Shown here one piece after another: positions 24,220 through 37,599 of a DNA stretch of 64,000 nt (positions are counted from its first letter, which is position 1; each line of letters starts with the position of its first letter). The notes beneath the pieces were generated by a model. That model had not been told where the DNA came from, did no database searches, and saw only the letters and a list, made by a program, of their open reading frames with translations. The translations under genes were made by a program, and so were the position numbers. Origin of the DNA: Hemileia vastatrix (lineage: Eukaryota > Basidiomycota > Pucciniomycetes > Pucciniales > Zaghouaniaceae); the NCBI GenBank assembly GCA_030280995.1, contig JASXTE010000015.1, positions 1,444,501 to 1,508,500 of the forward strand, read 5' to 3'.

Positions 24220-27200
24220 TCAGTTAATCCCTGCTATAAAGTGTCCTTGTGAGGTTTGTCTGACCTTCACAAGGATAATTTGGCCACATCAAACTACTTA
24301 TATTTCCATGATTGACCAAAATATCATCCTCATTTTCATCTAAAGAGTTGATCTCATCTGACTGTGGCTGATCAAAGGGGTCCACCACAAGTTTAGCCAA
24401 AATTTTGGTGAACACTTTTTTGATGGATAGTGACTAACTGGTGCTTTCCGAAATTCTTCACCTGAAGTTAGGCTAATTATCAGGAGGATAAATTTATTAT
24501 GAATACCAAATTAACTGAAGAATACTTTTTCCATAGCTACTCTGCATCATAAAAGTGTCCAACTGAGGTTTAGCCATAATTCAAGTAGACACTTTTGGAA
24601 AGGCACAGTCTGATGGGTTTAATATCTATATATGGCAATAGATATGAGTCTTTTATCAACATGGAACTATAATTAATTTAATATGGCCAAAGTGTCCACC
24701 TGAAGTTTGGCCAAAATACAGGTGGAAATTTTTATGAGGATTACTTGATGAAATGAAGATGACTTGCAATTACTTTCCATCATAAAATTTTCAAACTTAA
24801 GTTTATCAAAAATTGTGGTGACAATTTTGCCAGATCCAGTCATATGGGATCAACTCTCTATATGGCAATGAGAATCAATTTTTAGTCAATCATGGCATTA
24901 GAAGTAATTTGATATGAACAAACTTTCCACCTGATTTTTGGCCAAAAATAAGTTGGAAATGTTTATGAGGAATACTAGATTAACTAAAGAATACTTGCAC
25001 CCTACTACTGTCCATCATAAAAGTGTCCACCAGAAGAATTCTCAAACTTGTCGTTGACACCTTTGGCCTGGTCCGGCCATATGGGATCAATTCTGCATAT
25101 GGAAATGAGGATGTAATTTGGTCAATCATGGTACTAGAAGTAATTTGATATAGACAAAGTGTCCAACTAAATATTGGAAAAAAATCAGTTGAATACTTCA
25201 TTTAGTTTTTCAAAAAATCAAATTAAGTACAATTTTATTCCTGATAATGCCCATTTTATCCAACACCTCTTCTGATCCTTGAAAGTAGGCATTTAGCTTG
25301 AATTTTTAATTTCATATAAAATCCCTTTTATTCAACCTATTTCTTCTTATTCCTTTTTTTTCTTTTAGATATCAATTAATTTTATGTAAAACAAATCATT
25401 TTCATAATTTTTTACCTTTATTTGATAAGATTATTAAAGGTTTAACATCACCCTGTAAGCATTCGGCACATGTTTTTTTGCTATACTAATAAAAATAATA
25501 ATATACTGGTGACAAAAAATTGATCAAATGATAAAATATTAATAAAACAGAAAGATTAAATACCAGTGGATATGTTTTAAAAAAATAAAAGTTGCACTGA
25601 AGAAGACCTGCACCCTAGATACTCAATATCAAATAAGTGTCCAGCACAAGTTCGGCCAAACTTTTACTGGACACTTTTGGTCAGGTGCAGTCATATTAGA
25701 TCAATTCCCTCTATGGCAATGAAAAAAATTATTTGATAAAAAACTTCACTAGAAGTAGTTCTATATAGCCAAATTTTCTACCTAGAGTTCATCTAAACCA
25801 CAGGTGCACAATTTTTTATCTTTAAAAAAAAGTAAATTTAGTACAATTTATCCCTGATGGCTCTCATTTGCTTCAACAACTCTACTGGCCTTTGATAGTA
25901 GGAATATTACTTGGATTTCTTTTTTTATATTTGATCCCTTTAACTTAATTTTTTATTCCTCATATTGCTTTTGGATATCAATTAATAATTTTTAAAATAA
26001 ACTATTTTCATATTTTAATACATTTATTTAATAATATTATAAATGGTGTAACATCACCTGGTATGCATATGGCACATGAGTTTTTTCTATACTTATTAAA
26101 TTAATAATATAATGGCTACCAAAAATTAATCAAATGATATTTATGAGTGAGGAACAAAGATAAAATACCAGTAGACATGTTTGTAAGAAATACTAGATGA
26201 ACTGAAGAAAAATTCTACCCTAGCTACTCTCCATCATAAAAGTGTCCAGCACAAGTTTGGCCGAACTTGTGCTGGACACTTAGGGTCAGGTGCAGTCAGA
26301 TTGGAGCAATTCTCTCTATGGAAATAAAGATACATTTTTTATAAAAAATTACACTAGAAGTAGTTTGATATGGAAAAGTTGTCATCCTGAAGTTTTGGTA
26401 AAGCTCAAGTGGATTTTTTTTTATTTTTACAAAAAAGAAAATATAGTGCAAGTTTAGCCTTGATTATGCTAATTTGTTTCAACATGACTTTTTTCTGTTT
26501 ATGGCAGGAATTTAACTTGGATTTTAATTTTCATCTTTGATTTCTTTTGTTTTACTTTATTCCTCTCATATTGCTTTTGGGTAGAAGTTTATTTTTTGTA
26601 AAATAAATCATTTTCATATTTTTTTATCTTTATTTCATAATATTATAAAAGGTGTTACAACAACCAGTATTCATTTGGCGCACAAGTTTTTGCTATACTG
26701 ATAATATTAATAATATAATGGTGACAAAAATTTAATCAATTGAAAAATATGAGTGAGGCACAAAGATTGAATAACAGTGGACATGTTTATAAGAAATTCC
26801 AGATGATTTAAAATGACTTGCACCCTGGCTACTCTCCATGATAAAAGTGTCCAGCACAAGTTTGGCCAAGCTTGTGCTGGACACTTTTGGTTGCATGCCA
26901 TCAGATGCAATAAATTATTTTTATGGAAATTAGACTGAATGATCACTCCATCATTCCACTTAAAGTAGTTTTATATGGACATATTGTCCCCCAGAAGTTT
27001 GACCAAACCTAATGTCAGCCAGGCTATTCCAGGAGTCCAGTAAATGATATATAAATTATAAAACCTTAAAAAGTGGGTAAGACTTGTATTTAATGAATAT
27101 AACTTAATATTTTATTGCATAATGAAATTATATAAGAATTTTATTATATACAAGTGTTACATTAAATTTATTGGTTATATATATTTTTATATACAATTAA

Positions 27201-27735
27201 ATTGAGCATAATATAATATATTCTACAAATAATGGCGCATTTTTATGTATTTAATAATTATAAATTTATATTTAATTAATTAAAAAGAAAAAAAACATAT
27301 ATTATAATTACAAGTGTAAAATTGATTTATAATATATTTAAATTAATTACTTAAATTTATATATTAAATACTACCTCTCATATGATACTAAACAATAATT
27401 AGTGGCGCTTCTTTTGACCCTTAAATTAGGGGGTGTCAGTTCTGGCAAATCCGCACTTACAAATCCGCACTTAAATTTGACCAAATCCGCACTTAAATAA
27501 GTGCGGATTTCCAAAACACACTAGCCCCAATACTGGTGGATTTCAAAATGAAATAAGTCACTTATTTCACTCAAATCCGCACTTTCTCAACCAAAAGTGC
27601 TGATTTCACCATCAAGTCCCATTTCACTGATTTGTCAGCATCATCCCATTCATACGCAGCACTCCGCAGAATAACACTTCATAACTCAAAACATCGTACA
27701 TCACTTACATCTTCATATCATATCATATAAGAGTT

Positions 27736-28260
27736 ATGCCTTCCTCACTTTCAAATCGTGATAAATTACATAAAGCAATGACTTTCATGGCTCTTGAACT
27801 GCTCTTGGACTCTGATTGCGATTCTGATTCTGATCTAGAAGAAGATTTTGTCTTTTTATCAAAAATGGCCACGAAACGTTACCTTCTTCCCAGAAAGCCT
27901 CAAGTACTTCATACCCCCAAGTACACCATCCAAACACTTCTTAACCTATCTACACCCAGTTTTAGACAGCTGTTCAGGACTTCTCAGGAATGTTTCCTTA
28001 AATTGCTTGAGCTTATTCAGGATCATCCCATATTTCACAATAATTCTCAAAAAGAACAACGACATCCTTCAATTCAATTGGCCATCACACTATGTCGTTT
28101 GGGTTCAAATGGTAATGGAGCCGCTTTGAAACGTTTAGAAAATGTCTTTGATTTAGGGTATGGTTCAGTTAACACTTATACCAAACGATGTATCACTGCC
28201 ATCAACTCCTTGGAATCTCAACTTCTCACCTGGCCAACAAAAATGAAATCGCATATTTTC
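27736..28260 (+). pseudogene. Harbinger transposase, N-terminal part only
   Basis: The ATG at 27736 opens a protein with an acidic stretch (DSDCDSDSDLEED, residues 25-37) and then a helical region typical of Harbinger nucleases: FRQLFRTSQECFLKLLELIQ, then IQLAITLCRLGSNGNGAALKRLENVFDLGYGSVNTYTKRC. The second part is the helix-turn-helix-like segment (IAxxLxxLG...FGVS-type) that precedes the DDE catalytic domain. Homology ends at about 28250 after LTWPT. The expected DDE domain is absent, and 123-bp repeats follow instead. The reading frame runs to 28431 through repeat sequence. It cannot be catalytically active. Confidence 0.75.
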
Positions 28261-28346
28261 AGCAAACGCATATTTTTTCAGTCACTCTCTTTTTTTTCTT
28301 CACTCATATCCGTTTTCTCCTCTCTTCCTACATCACTCAATCAATT

Positions 28347-28838
28347 TCACTTATATTTCTTTTTTCTCAACTCATCTCTCCAGGTAAGTCATTTTATTCT
28401 TTTTAAACAGAGTGTGAAAATAGGAGGATGAACTCTGTTCTTCGGGCGAAGAACAGAGTTCACTTCCATTCACTTATATTTCTTTTTTCTCAACTCATCT
28501 CTCCAGGTAAGTCATTTTATTCTTTTTAAACAGAGTGTGAAAATAGGAGGATGAACTCTGTTCTTCGGGCGAAGAACAGAGTTCACTTCCATTCACTTAT
28601 ATTTCTTTTTTCTCAACTCATCTCTCCAGGTAAGTCATTTTATTCTTTTTAAACAGAGTGTGAAAATAGGAGGATGAACTCTGTTCTTCGGGCGAAGAGC
28701 AGAGTTCACTTCCATTCACTTATATTTCTTTTTTCTCAACTCATCTCTCCAGGTAAGTCATTTTATTCTTTTTAAACAGAGTGTGAAAATAGGAGGATGA
28801 ACTCTGTTCTTCGGGCGAAGAACAGAGTTCACTTCCAT
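28347..28838. repeat. Four tandem 123-bp repeats with perfect hairpins
   Basis: The hairpin AACTCTGTTCTTC-GGGC-GAAGAACAGAGTT occurs at 28431, 28554, 28677 and 28800 (period 123). One base of the third copy differs. Each unit also contains CTCCAGGTAAGTC and, 25 nt later, TTTTTAAACAG, which look like a splice donor and acceptor too close together for an intron. The array occupies the place where the transposase DDE domain should begin. Confidence 0.9.
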
Positions 28839-29717
28839 AAAATATTAGCTGAAAATGTAAAATTATTGTTTTTCCATCAAAGAAAATTCTTTAAAATTTT
28901 TTGTATTATTACATGATTGAGTTCTAATGCAGCGAGCATGTTGTTAGAGCATTATTGCCCCTCTTAGTAACTCAATCAAGTAATATATACAAAAAAATAA
29001 CCAAATATTTAATATTCTTCCATAAATTTTTAATAAATAAATATGATATTTCAATTTATGAAATTAAAGTAATGGGCCCACGACCTTGTGTTGTATAAAT
29101 GGTAATCATGATAACATTAATTTGTTTCATGGGGTTCCTCTAGCCTATACCTGTGGAAAGTCCCAAACCTAGTTTCTAGACTTGATCTGCATTTTGGCTT
29201 AAGGAATTGTCATTACTTTAAAAGTAGTATACTTGACATATCTTATTTATATATTAATTAATTTATGTAATTATATTAAATTTTGATGACTTTCACCCTT
29301 TACTTCAATAAAATGCAGGGGAGGGTATTGCCAATTTTTTAAATCTGACATGTGAAATTGATGACTTAGAAAAATTTGGTGGTACCCACCCCTTGTTTCA
29401 ATAAAATGCAGGGGAGGGTATTGCCAATGTTTTAAATCTGACATGTGAAATTGATGACTTAGAAAAATTTGGTGGTACCCACCCCTTGTTTCAATAAAAT
29501 GCAGGGGAGGGCATTGCCAATTTTTTAAATCTGACATGTGAAATTGATGACTTAGAAAAATTTAGATAAGCAAACTTATTGACTAGCAAGTAAAGATAGA
29601 AAATTTTTATTATACATTCAAATTTTTGTCAAAAATAACGTACTATATTCTTTTCCTTTTATAAGTCAGCATATAAGAAAATATTACCAAAATTAAATTA
29701 ACTAGAAAAACAATTTA
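28839..29717. repeat. Harbinger interior with three 93-bp tandem repeats
   Basis: 28839-29285 is AT-rich without a gene. Between about 29290 and 29575, three direct repeats of 93 bp carry AATAAAATGCAGGGGAGGG (at about 29307, 29400, 29493) and 'gacttagaaaaattt'. The continuous minus-strand frame across them is a by-product of the repeat length being a multiple of three. Confidence 0.75.
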
Positions 29718-30651
29718 TCAATTGAAAAGGTCAAGTAATTTTTTAATGTCCTCATAAGATTGGCCATTTTTAACACATTCCATAATGAAATCTTTTTTTT
29801 TAAAACTCTCTTGTTTTTCCAATTCACAAGTAGCCATTTCTCTTTGAAATTGACGGTCATTTACTCTTTCCATCTGCTCTACCTCAAATTTTTTTTCTTC
29901 CAAATCTAAGGCTTGCTGATCTTTCCTTAGCATATGATCAAACTTCATCTTCTCAAAGTCAAGGGCATTATTTGCAATAGTTGATTTCGCTGAGAAAATT
30001 AAATTGAAATAAATAAATAAATGAGTTAATGATTAAGATATATAGTAAACAAAACTTACTTATATCTTGATCTTCTTCAAGTAAAGGTGTGTTGGGAGGA
30101 TTATAGGAAGGTTTGGATCCAGAGGGTATATGCTTAGTAGTATCGTGTAGAAACCAAGGGTTTACATCAACTCGGGTGCCAAAAAGATTATCCATTTCCT
30201 CATAGAAAGGACACATGACATTGAGCTTTTTGGAAACAGTAGTAGTTCCAATCTCCAAATCATCATCGTCAATACCAAATCCAGTTTCATTTGCAGCATG
30301 ATGAGCCTTTTTATATTTTGATTGGTAACTCTTAAATCTCTCCTTCATTTGTTTAGGATTGATATCGATTCTCTCCCTTGTTTTCTTCCTTACTTCATTG
30401 GCCATCAATAAGTAGCCATTAACCTTTGAAGAAGGTGGACATCCAATACGAGTGGACTTTTCACATCCAAAACATGCTTCAAAATTTTATTTTATTTTAA
30501 GGAAGTTGATTATGATGAGATAATCATCCTTTTTAAGCTGACCTGAACCTGACTTTGATTTTTCAGGTGTAGGGCTTGCTTTACGAGGGGACTTTTGTGA
30601 CGAAGCAGATTTTTGAGTTACCTTTTGAGATTTGGAATGTCTGGGAGGCAT
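29718..30651 (-). pseudogene. Harbinger accessory (Myb/SANT-like) protein gene
   Basis: ATG 30651 is followed by a basic Ser/Lys/Pro-rich N-terminus. An in-frame TAA lies at 30489-30487, and the same frame reopens through GCEKSTRIGCPPSSKV and the helical segment ERFKSYQSKYKKAHHAANETGFGIDDDD, which ends CPFYEEMDNLFGTR. This is the pattern of the second protein encoded by fungal and plant Harbinger elements, a DNA-binding partner of the transposase. A good intron follows (about 30058-29982, donor GTAAGT, acceptor TTTTCTCAG). It leads to a last exon with a charged coiled coil (LEEKKFEVEQMERVNDRQF) ending at 29718. One stop codon is the only lesion seen. Confidence 0.65.
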
Positions 30652-30672
30652 TATGAAACTGGCACATAACAA

Positions 30673-31022
30673 GAAAAAAGATTAAAAAGTAGAAGAAATA
30701 AGTAAAAAAGAATGTAAACATGCCTGGTCAAAATATTGAAAATGTCAGGAAGGGGTGTGTGCCGAGGATTGATGGGTAGGTAGCGAGGAAGGTCAGTGTG
30801 TCACATGTGACAGGGATGGGGTAAGAAAGGAAGGGATGTTTTGTGGCCAAAATGTGGTTGTGAAAAAAAACGGGAAAAAAGTGCTGATTTGAGGTCATAA
30901 CTGACACCCTTTTTTGAAATAAGTGACTTTTTTGCAAAATTTAAGTGCTGATTTGTAAGTGCTGATTTGGTTTGAAATCCGCACTTAATTTAAGTGCGGA
31001 TTTGCCAGAACTGACACCCCCT
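30673..31022. other. Harbinger right subterminal region
   Basis: No gene is seen. The stretch carries several copies of 'aagtgctgatttg' / 'aagtgcggattt' near 30880-31005. They mirror the AAATCCGCACTTA repeats of the left end and are presumably transposase binding sites (inference). Confidence 0.6.
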
Positions 31023-34000
31023 ATTGTGTCAGGAAGAAAATCAAATAAATTATAATACTTATTTTATAAAATAGTATTATAAATTCTCAAATTAAATTAA
31101 TTAATTGTTTCAGTTAAACTAGTTATTAAATTACATAGTGAAAACAATTAATACATATTAATTTACACTGAATTAAAATGATTGCATGCCTTGTTACGTC
31201 AAAACATGTTATTTGTTTCACTTAGAAATTCTGAAAACAGATTTTAATACTTGTTTTGATCTGTTTTTCCCATAGTTCTTAGATCACAGGGTTGTTTAGT
31301 TACTCACTATTTTGTATTAACTGATTTGGGAAATTTGGGATGGGAATTTTATATTCTTAATTGGGATTCTTATTATTTTTCATATAATTTTCTCTTAATT
31401 ACTATGTTACAAATGTCTTCTTTTATCTTCTTGTTTTACTTCATTACTATTTTTTATATAGTCACTTGTAGCGCTTCAGAGGACCCATTGCCTATAAAAG
31501 GGCCTTGGATAATCCCCTGTAGAAGGATCACTTATTACACACTCAACAATTTAAAAATAAAATTATTACGCTTATTATTATTTTTATTAGTATTAAATTC
31601 TAATTAAAAATTCTAAATAACAATTTAAAGGTTGCCTTAAGTCTGATAGTAATTATAGTGTTTGCCGCGCAGAACTCTTACTTAAACAATATTAAATATT
31701 AATAAAACCAATTTGTTGTCACCTCTCAAATCACACATCGTTGCTTTCTCTCAAATAAATTAAATAATTTCAATTGTTTTTATTTCCTTTATTTCTAAAC
31801 TACTATCTCCTTCTTGTCCTCCTCTCTTTTCTTCCCTCTTCTCTTATATCTTCTAGACGACTGACCGACACCTAAGGTAGACAATTTTTTACTTTGGTAA
31901 AAAGTAAATTTTATCCATTTTAATCTATTATGGTGCCTATTTTTTCTGAAGCTTCTACTGGCTAAAAATAGCAGAAATTATACTTAATATCTGTATTTCA
32001 TTTTTGATCTCTTTAATTTTAATTTTACCCTTTTATTTATCCTTTAGCTTTTAAATATCAATTTTATTTTGGTAAAACTGATAACTTTCACATTTTTTTT
32101 ACAATTATTATATAATATTATTAAAGTTGTAAAATCACCCAGTGTACATTCAGTACACATGTTTTTGCTATACTAAAAACATTAATAATATAATGGTGAC
32201 TAAAAAATAATCAAATAATAAATATGGATGACACAGAAAGATCAAATACCCATAGACATTTTTTAAATGAATACAAGATTAACTGAATAAGACTTGCACC
32301 CTAACTACTCTTCATCATAAAAGTGTCCAGCACAAGTTCAGCTGATCTTGTGCTGGACACTTTTGGTTGCGTGCAGACAGATGGGATAAATTTACTCAAT
32401 GGAAGTTAAAATGAATTTTTGCTCAATCATTGCACAAGAAGTAGTTTTATACTGCTATACTCTCCACCTGCTTTTTTGGAAAACTTCAGGTGGACACTTT
32501 TATTAATTTAAAAAAAATGACAATATATCCCAAATCTAGAACTGGTGGTGCAAATTTGGTCTGAAAACTCAAATTATCTTTGATGGCAGAAATTGTATTT
32601 AAATGTTTAATTTCATATTTAATCACTTTTATTTTACTTTTTTACTCCTGTTTTTGCTTTCAAATATCAATTTATTTATTTTAAAACTAATACTTTTCAT
32701 ATTTTTTTTACTTTTATTTAATAAGATTATTAAATAGTAAGATGTGATAAATTTACTCTATGGAAATGAAAATGACATTTTGCTCAATCATTGCACAATA
32801 AGTAGTTTGATATTGCCAAAATGTCCTCCTGATGATTTTCAAAACTCATAAGGACACTTTATTTGGTTTAAAAAGAAAGAAAATATAGTCCAAGTTTAGC
32901 CCTGGTGGTGCACATTTGATCTAACACCTCTACTTGTTATTGATAGTGGGAATTTTCCTTAGATTTTTTTTCTTATTTTATCCCTTTTATTTTACTTTTT
33001 TATTGCTCATATTGCTTTGGATATCAATTTTTAATTTTTAAAATAAATACTTTTCATACTATTATACCTTTATTTAATAATATATGATTAAAGGTGGAAC
33101 ACCACCTGGTATGCATTTTTCACACAAGTTATTACTATAGTAATAACATTAATAATATAATGATGACAAAAAATTAATCAAATGGTAAATTTAAATGACA
33201 CAGAAAGATCAAATACCAGTGGAAATGTTTATAAGAAATCCCTTTTGAGTTTAAGAAGATTTGATGTATGCCTACTCTCAATTATTAAAGTGTCCAGCAC
33301 AAGTTCGGCCGAATTTGTGCTGGACACTTTTGGTTGCATGAAGTCATATGAGATAAATTCTCTCTAAGGCAATAAAAATGATATTTCACTCAATTATTTA
33401 AGTAAAGAATGTTTAATGTAAAATTGTCCCCTGGAAGTCTGTCCAAACCTCAGGTCAAAATTTTTTAGCTATACATATAAGTAAGTTTAGACCAAGTCTT
33501 GACCTAGGGGTCCCCAACTGTCCCAACAGGACTTCTGGCTCTTGATAGTAAAAATTTTACTTGTTTTTTTTATTTTGTATTTGATCCCATTTATTTTCAT
33601 TTTACTTTTCCATTACTCTTTTTAATTTTAAATATCAATTTATTTTTTTAAAAACTAAACATATTCATATTTTTTTAACTTTATATAATAATAATATTAA
33701 AGGTGTAACATCACCAATTTTGCATTTGGCATGCAGGTTTTTGCTATGCTAGAAACATTAATAATATATATTGTGACAAAATATTAATTATAAGATAAAT
33801 ATGAATGATAAAAAAAAATAAAAAACCAATAGAAATGTGAAAATCAAAAAATTGATGTACTGGGAAACACTGCTACTCTCCATCATAAAAGTGTCCAGCA
33901 CAAGTTCAGCCGAACTTGTGCTGGACACTTTTGTTCAGGTGCAGTCAGATGGGATCAATTCTCTCTGTGGAAATTAAATTAAAAAAATGCTAAATAATTA

Positions 34001-37000
34001 CATAAGAAGTAGTTTGGTATGGCTGAATTGTCCACCTTGAGTTTTTACAAACCTCAGGTGAAAAAATTTTTTTCTTTAAAAAAAATTAAATTTTGTTGAA
34101 TTTAGCCCTGATGGCACCCATTTGTTTCAACACCTCTACTTGCTCTTGAAGGCAGGAATTTTTCTTGAATTTTTCTTTTTCATATTTGATCTCTTTTACT
34201 TTACTTTTTTATCACTCATGTTACATTTGGATATTATTTACAATTTTGGAAAAAAAATCATTTTCATATTTTTTTAACATTTTTTAATAATATTATAAGT
34301 TGTGTAATATAAAATGGAATGCATTTGGTGCACAAGTATTTTCTATACTAATAAAATTAATAATATTCTAATGACAAAAAACTAATCTGATAATAAAATA
34401 TGAATAACGCAGAAAGATCAAATAGCAGTTGACACTTTTTAAAAAAATAAAAGTTGCACTGAAGAAGACCTGCACCCTAGCTACTCTCCATCATAAAAGT
34501 GTCCAGCAGAAATTTGGCCAAACTTGTGCTGGACACTTTTGGTCAGGTGCAGTCAGATTGGATCAATTCTCTCTATGGCAAGGAAAAAATTATTTGATAA
34601 GAAACTTCACTAAATGTAGTTTGATATAGCTGAATTATCCGCCTAGAGTTCATCCAAACCACAGGTACACAATTTTTTATCTTTAAAAAACAGTCAATTT
34701 AGTACAATTTATCCCTGATGGCTCTCATTTGCTTCAACATCTCTACTGGCCTTTGATATTAGGAATAATACTTGGATTTCCTTTTTCATATTTGATCCCT
34801 TTAACTTAATTTTTTATTCCTCATATTGCTTTTGGATATCAAGTAATAATTTTGAAAATAAATTATTTTAATATTTTTATAAATTTATTTAATAATATTA
34901 TAAAAGTTGTAACATCACTCAGTATGCATTTGGCACATGATTTTTTGCTATACTTATAAAATTAAAAATATAATTAAAACAAAAAATTAATCAAACAATA
35001 TTTATGAGTGAGGCACAAAGATAAAATACCAGTAGACATGTTTGTAAGCAATACCAGATGAACTGAAGAAAAATTCTACCCCAGCCACTCTCCATCATAG
35101 AAGTGTCCAGAAAAAGTTTGGCCAAACTTGTGCTGGAAACTTTTGGTCATGTGCAGTCAGATGGGATCAAGTCTCTGTATGGCAACAAAAAAACTTTTTT
35201 ATCAAATTTCACTAGAAGTAGTTTGGTATAGCTGAATCATCCACCTGCTATTCTGCCCAATATCAGGTGTATAATTTATTATCTTTAAAGAAAATGTCAC
35301 TTATTACAATTAAGCCCTGATGGCTCCCATTTGCTTTAACACCTCTACTGGCTCTTGATAGCAGGAATTTTACTATTATTTTTTTCATATTTGAACTCTT
35401 TGACTTTTTTTTACTCTTTTATTCCTCTTTTTACTTTTAAATTTCTATTTAATTTTTTTAAAACTAATCCTTTCCATATTTATTTATGTCTATTTTAAAA
35501 AATTATTGAAGGGATAACTTCACATGGTATGCATTTGGCACACAAGTTTTTGCTATACTAATAACATTAATAATATAATGGTGATAAAATATTAATGGGA
35601 TGATAAATATGAAAGATACAGACTGATCAAATACCAGTAGACATGTTAATGAGAAATACAAGATGAAGGAACTGAATAAAATTTCCACCCAAGCTACTCT
35701 CCATCATAAAAGTGTCCAGCACAAGTTGTGCCAAACTTGTTCCAGGCACTTTTGGTCACGTGCAGTCAAATGGGATCTATTCTCTCTATGGCAACAAAAA
35801 ACATTTTTTATTAAACTTCACTACAAGTAGTTTTGTTTAGCTGAATCATCCACCTGTTGTTCTTCCTGACCTCAGGTGTATAATTTTTTATCTTTAAAAA
35901 AAAGGTCACTTATTACAATTTAGCCCTGATGGCTCCCATTTGTTTCAACACTTCTACTGGCTCTTGAGAGCAAGTATTTCACTAGTATTTTGTTTTCCAT
36001 AATTGAGCTCTTTGAGATTAATTTTACTTTTTTATTTCTCTTTTTTTAATATCTATTTAAATTATTGTAAAGCTAATCATTTTCATATCTTTTTACTTTT
36101 ATTTCATAATATTATATAAGGTGTAACATCACCTGGTATGCATTTGGCACATGAGCTCTTTCTATACTTATAATATTAATAATATAATGGTGACAATAAA
36201 TTAATCAAATGATATATATGAGTGAGGCACAAAGATCAAGTATCAATGGACATGTTTATAAGAAATACCAGATTAAGTGAGGAAAAATTCTACTCTAGCT
36301 ACTCTACGTCATAAATGTGTCCAGCACAAGTTTGGCCAAACTTGTGCTGGACACTTTTGGTCACATGCAGTCTGGTGTGATCAATTCTCTCTCAATCATT
36401 GCACTAGAAGTTGTTTGATATGGCTAAATGGTTCTAATGAAGTTTTGTTAAACCTCAGGTTGGCACTTTTTTGTTTTTCAAAAAAGCAATTATAGTCCAA
36501 GTTTAGCCTCACTGGTGGATATTTGCCCCAATATGTCTACTTGCTATTGATGGCAGTGATTTGATTTTAATTTTTTATTTCATATTTGATCCCTTTAATT
36601 TTACCTTTTTATCTCTCATATTGATTTTGTATATCAATTTATTTTTTGCAAAACAAATCATTGTCATATTTTTTTACCTGTATTTAATAATATTATAAAA
36701 GGTGTAACATCACCCGGTATGCGTTTGGCACACGAGTTTTTGCTATACTTTTAATATTAATAACATAATGGTGACAAAAATCAATCAAATGATAAATATG
36801 AGTGAGACACAAAGATCAAATACCAGTGGACATGTTTATAAGAAATACCAGATGAACTGAAGAAAAATTCAACCCTAGCTACTCTCCATCATAAAAGTGT
36901 CCAGTAAAAGTTTGGCCAAACTTGTGCTGGACACTTTTTGTCACATGCAGTCTGAGGTGACCAAGTCTCTCTATTGCAATGATAATGAATTTTTCTTCAA

Positions 37001-37599
37001 TAATTGCACTAGAAGTTGTTTGATATGGCAAAATTGTCATCCTGAAGTTTTGGTAAATCTCAAGTGGATTTTTTTTTATTTTTACAAAAAATAAATTATA
37101 GTCCAAGTTTAGTGCCACTTGTTGGTGTTCACCCCATCATGTCGACTTGCTCTTGATGGCAGGAATTTGACTTTCATTTTTTTTTCATATTTGATCCCTT
37201 TAATTTTACCTTTTTATCCCTCATATTGCTTTTGGATATCAATTTATTTTTTGTAAAACAAATAATTTTCATATTTTTTTACATTTATTTAATAATATTA
37301 TAAAAGGTGTAACATCACCTGGTATGCATTTGGCACACAAGTTTTTGCTATACTTATAATATTAATAACATAATGGTGACAAAAAATCAATCAAATGATA
37401 AATATGAGTGAGGCACAAAGGTCAAATACCAATTAATCAATAGTTTTTTTAATATTATAAATTTTTTGATTAAATAAAATGGTAATAATGAATTATATTT
37501 TTCATCCACAATTCCACTCTAATGATTCCCACTGCACAAAAAGGGTTCACTCAGTCCTTTCTTTACTGCTTGTGCATATATTTTATTGCCCACATTACT

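Larger units (their letters stand above)
27428..31022. mobile_element. PIF/Harbinger-type DNA transposon, decayed
   Basis: The termini are perfect inverted repeats of about 30 bp beginning AGGGGGTGTCAGTTCTGGC and containing AAATCCGCACTTA, which is repeated several times subterminally at both ends. A 3-bp duplication ATT flanks it (27425-27427 and 31023-31025). The intact LTRs at 37.6 and 45.6 kb show the empty site in 'gacccttaattgtg' apart from one A. It carries two divergent gene remnants: a transposase N-terminus on the plus strand and an accessory gene on the minus strand. These two convergent genes plus a 3-bp duplication are typical of Harbinger. Confidence 0.85.
27013..31870 (+). repeat. 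Chromovirus solo LTR containing a Harbinger element
   Basis: It starts TGTCAGCCAGGC, ends GACCGACA and is flanked by CCTAA on both sides (27008-27012 and 31871-31875). Outside the insertion at 27428-31022 it matches the LTRs of the chromovirus at 37600-46768, including the promoter-like block 'gacccattgcctataaaagggccttgg' near 31482. Internal sequence and a second LTR are absent, so it is a product of LTR-LTR recombination. Confidence 0.9.
24220..37435. repeat. Satellite-like array of about 605-bp units with palindromes (inside T2)
   Basis: The unit carries a near-perfect palindrome GTGTCCAGCACAAG-TTTGGCCAAA-CTTGTGCTGGACAC. Occurrences start at about 25634, 26239, 26844, 32320, 33288, 33888, 34496, 35100, 35708, 36313 and 36894. 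Most steps are 600-608 bp, and 26844 to 32320 also becomes about 613 once the inserted solo LTR is removed. About 130 bp further, each unit has a weaker second palindrome built on CCACCTGAGG...CCTCAGGTGG around the same TTTGGCCAAA core. Other shared blocks are 'aaggtgtaacatcacctggtatgcatttggcac' and 'tgagtgaggcacaaagatcaaata'. The part before 25.6 kb is more diverged. No gene is present. Confidence 0.85.

Noticed and set aside
29271..29537. Minus-strand frame with three near-identical protein repeats
   Set aside because: The 93-bp DNA repeat length is divisible by three, so an open frame is expected without selection; no start context or homologue is seen.
24220..37435. CRISPR-like array, because of regularly spaced palindromic repeats
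   Set aside because: Spacing is about 600 bp, the intervening sequence is itself repeated, and the setting is eukaryotic transposon DNA; it is a satellite.
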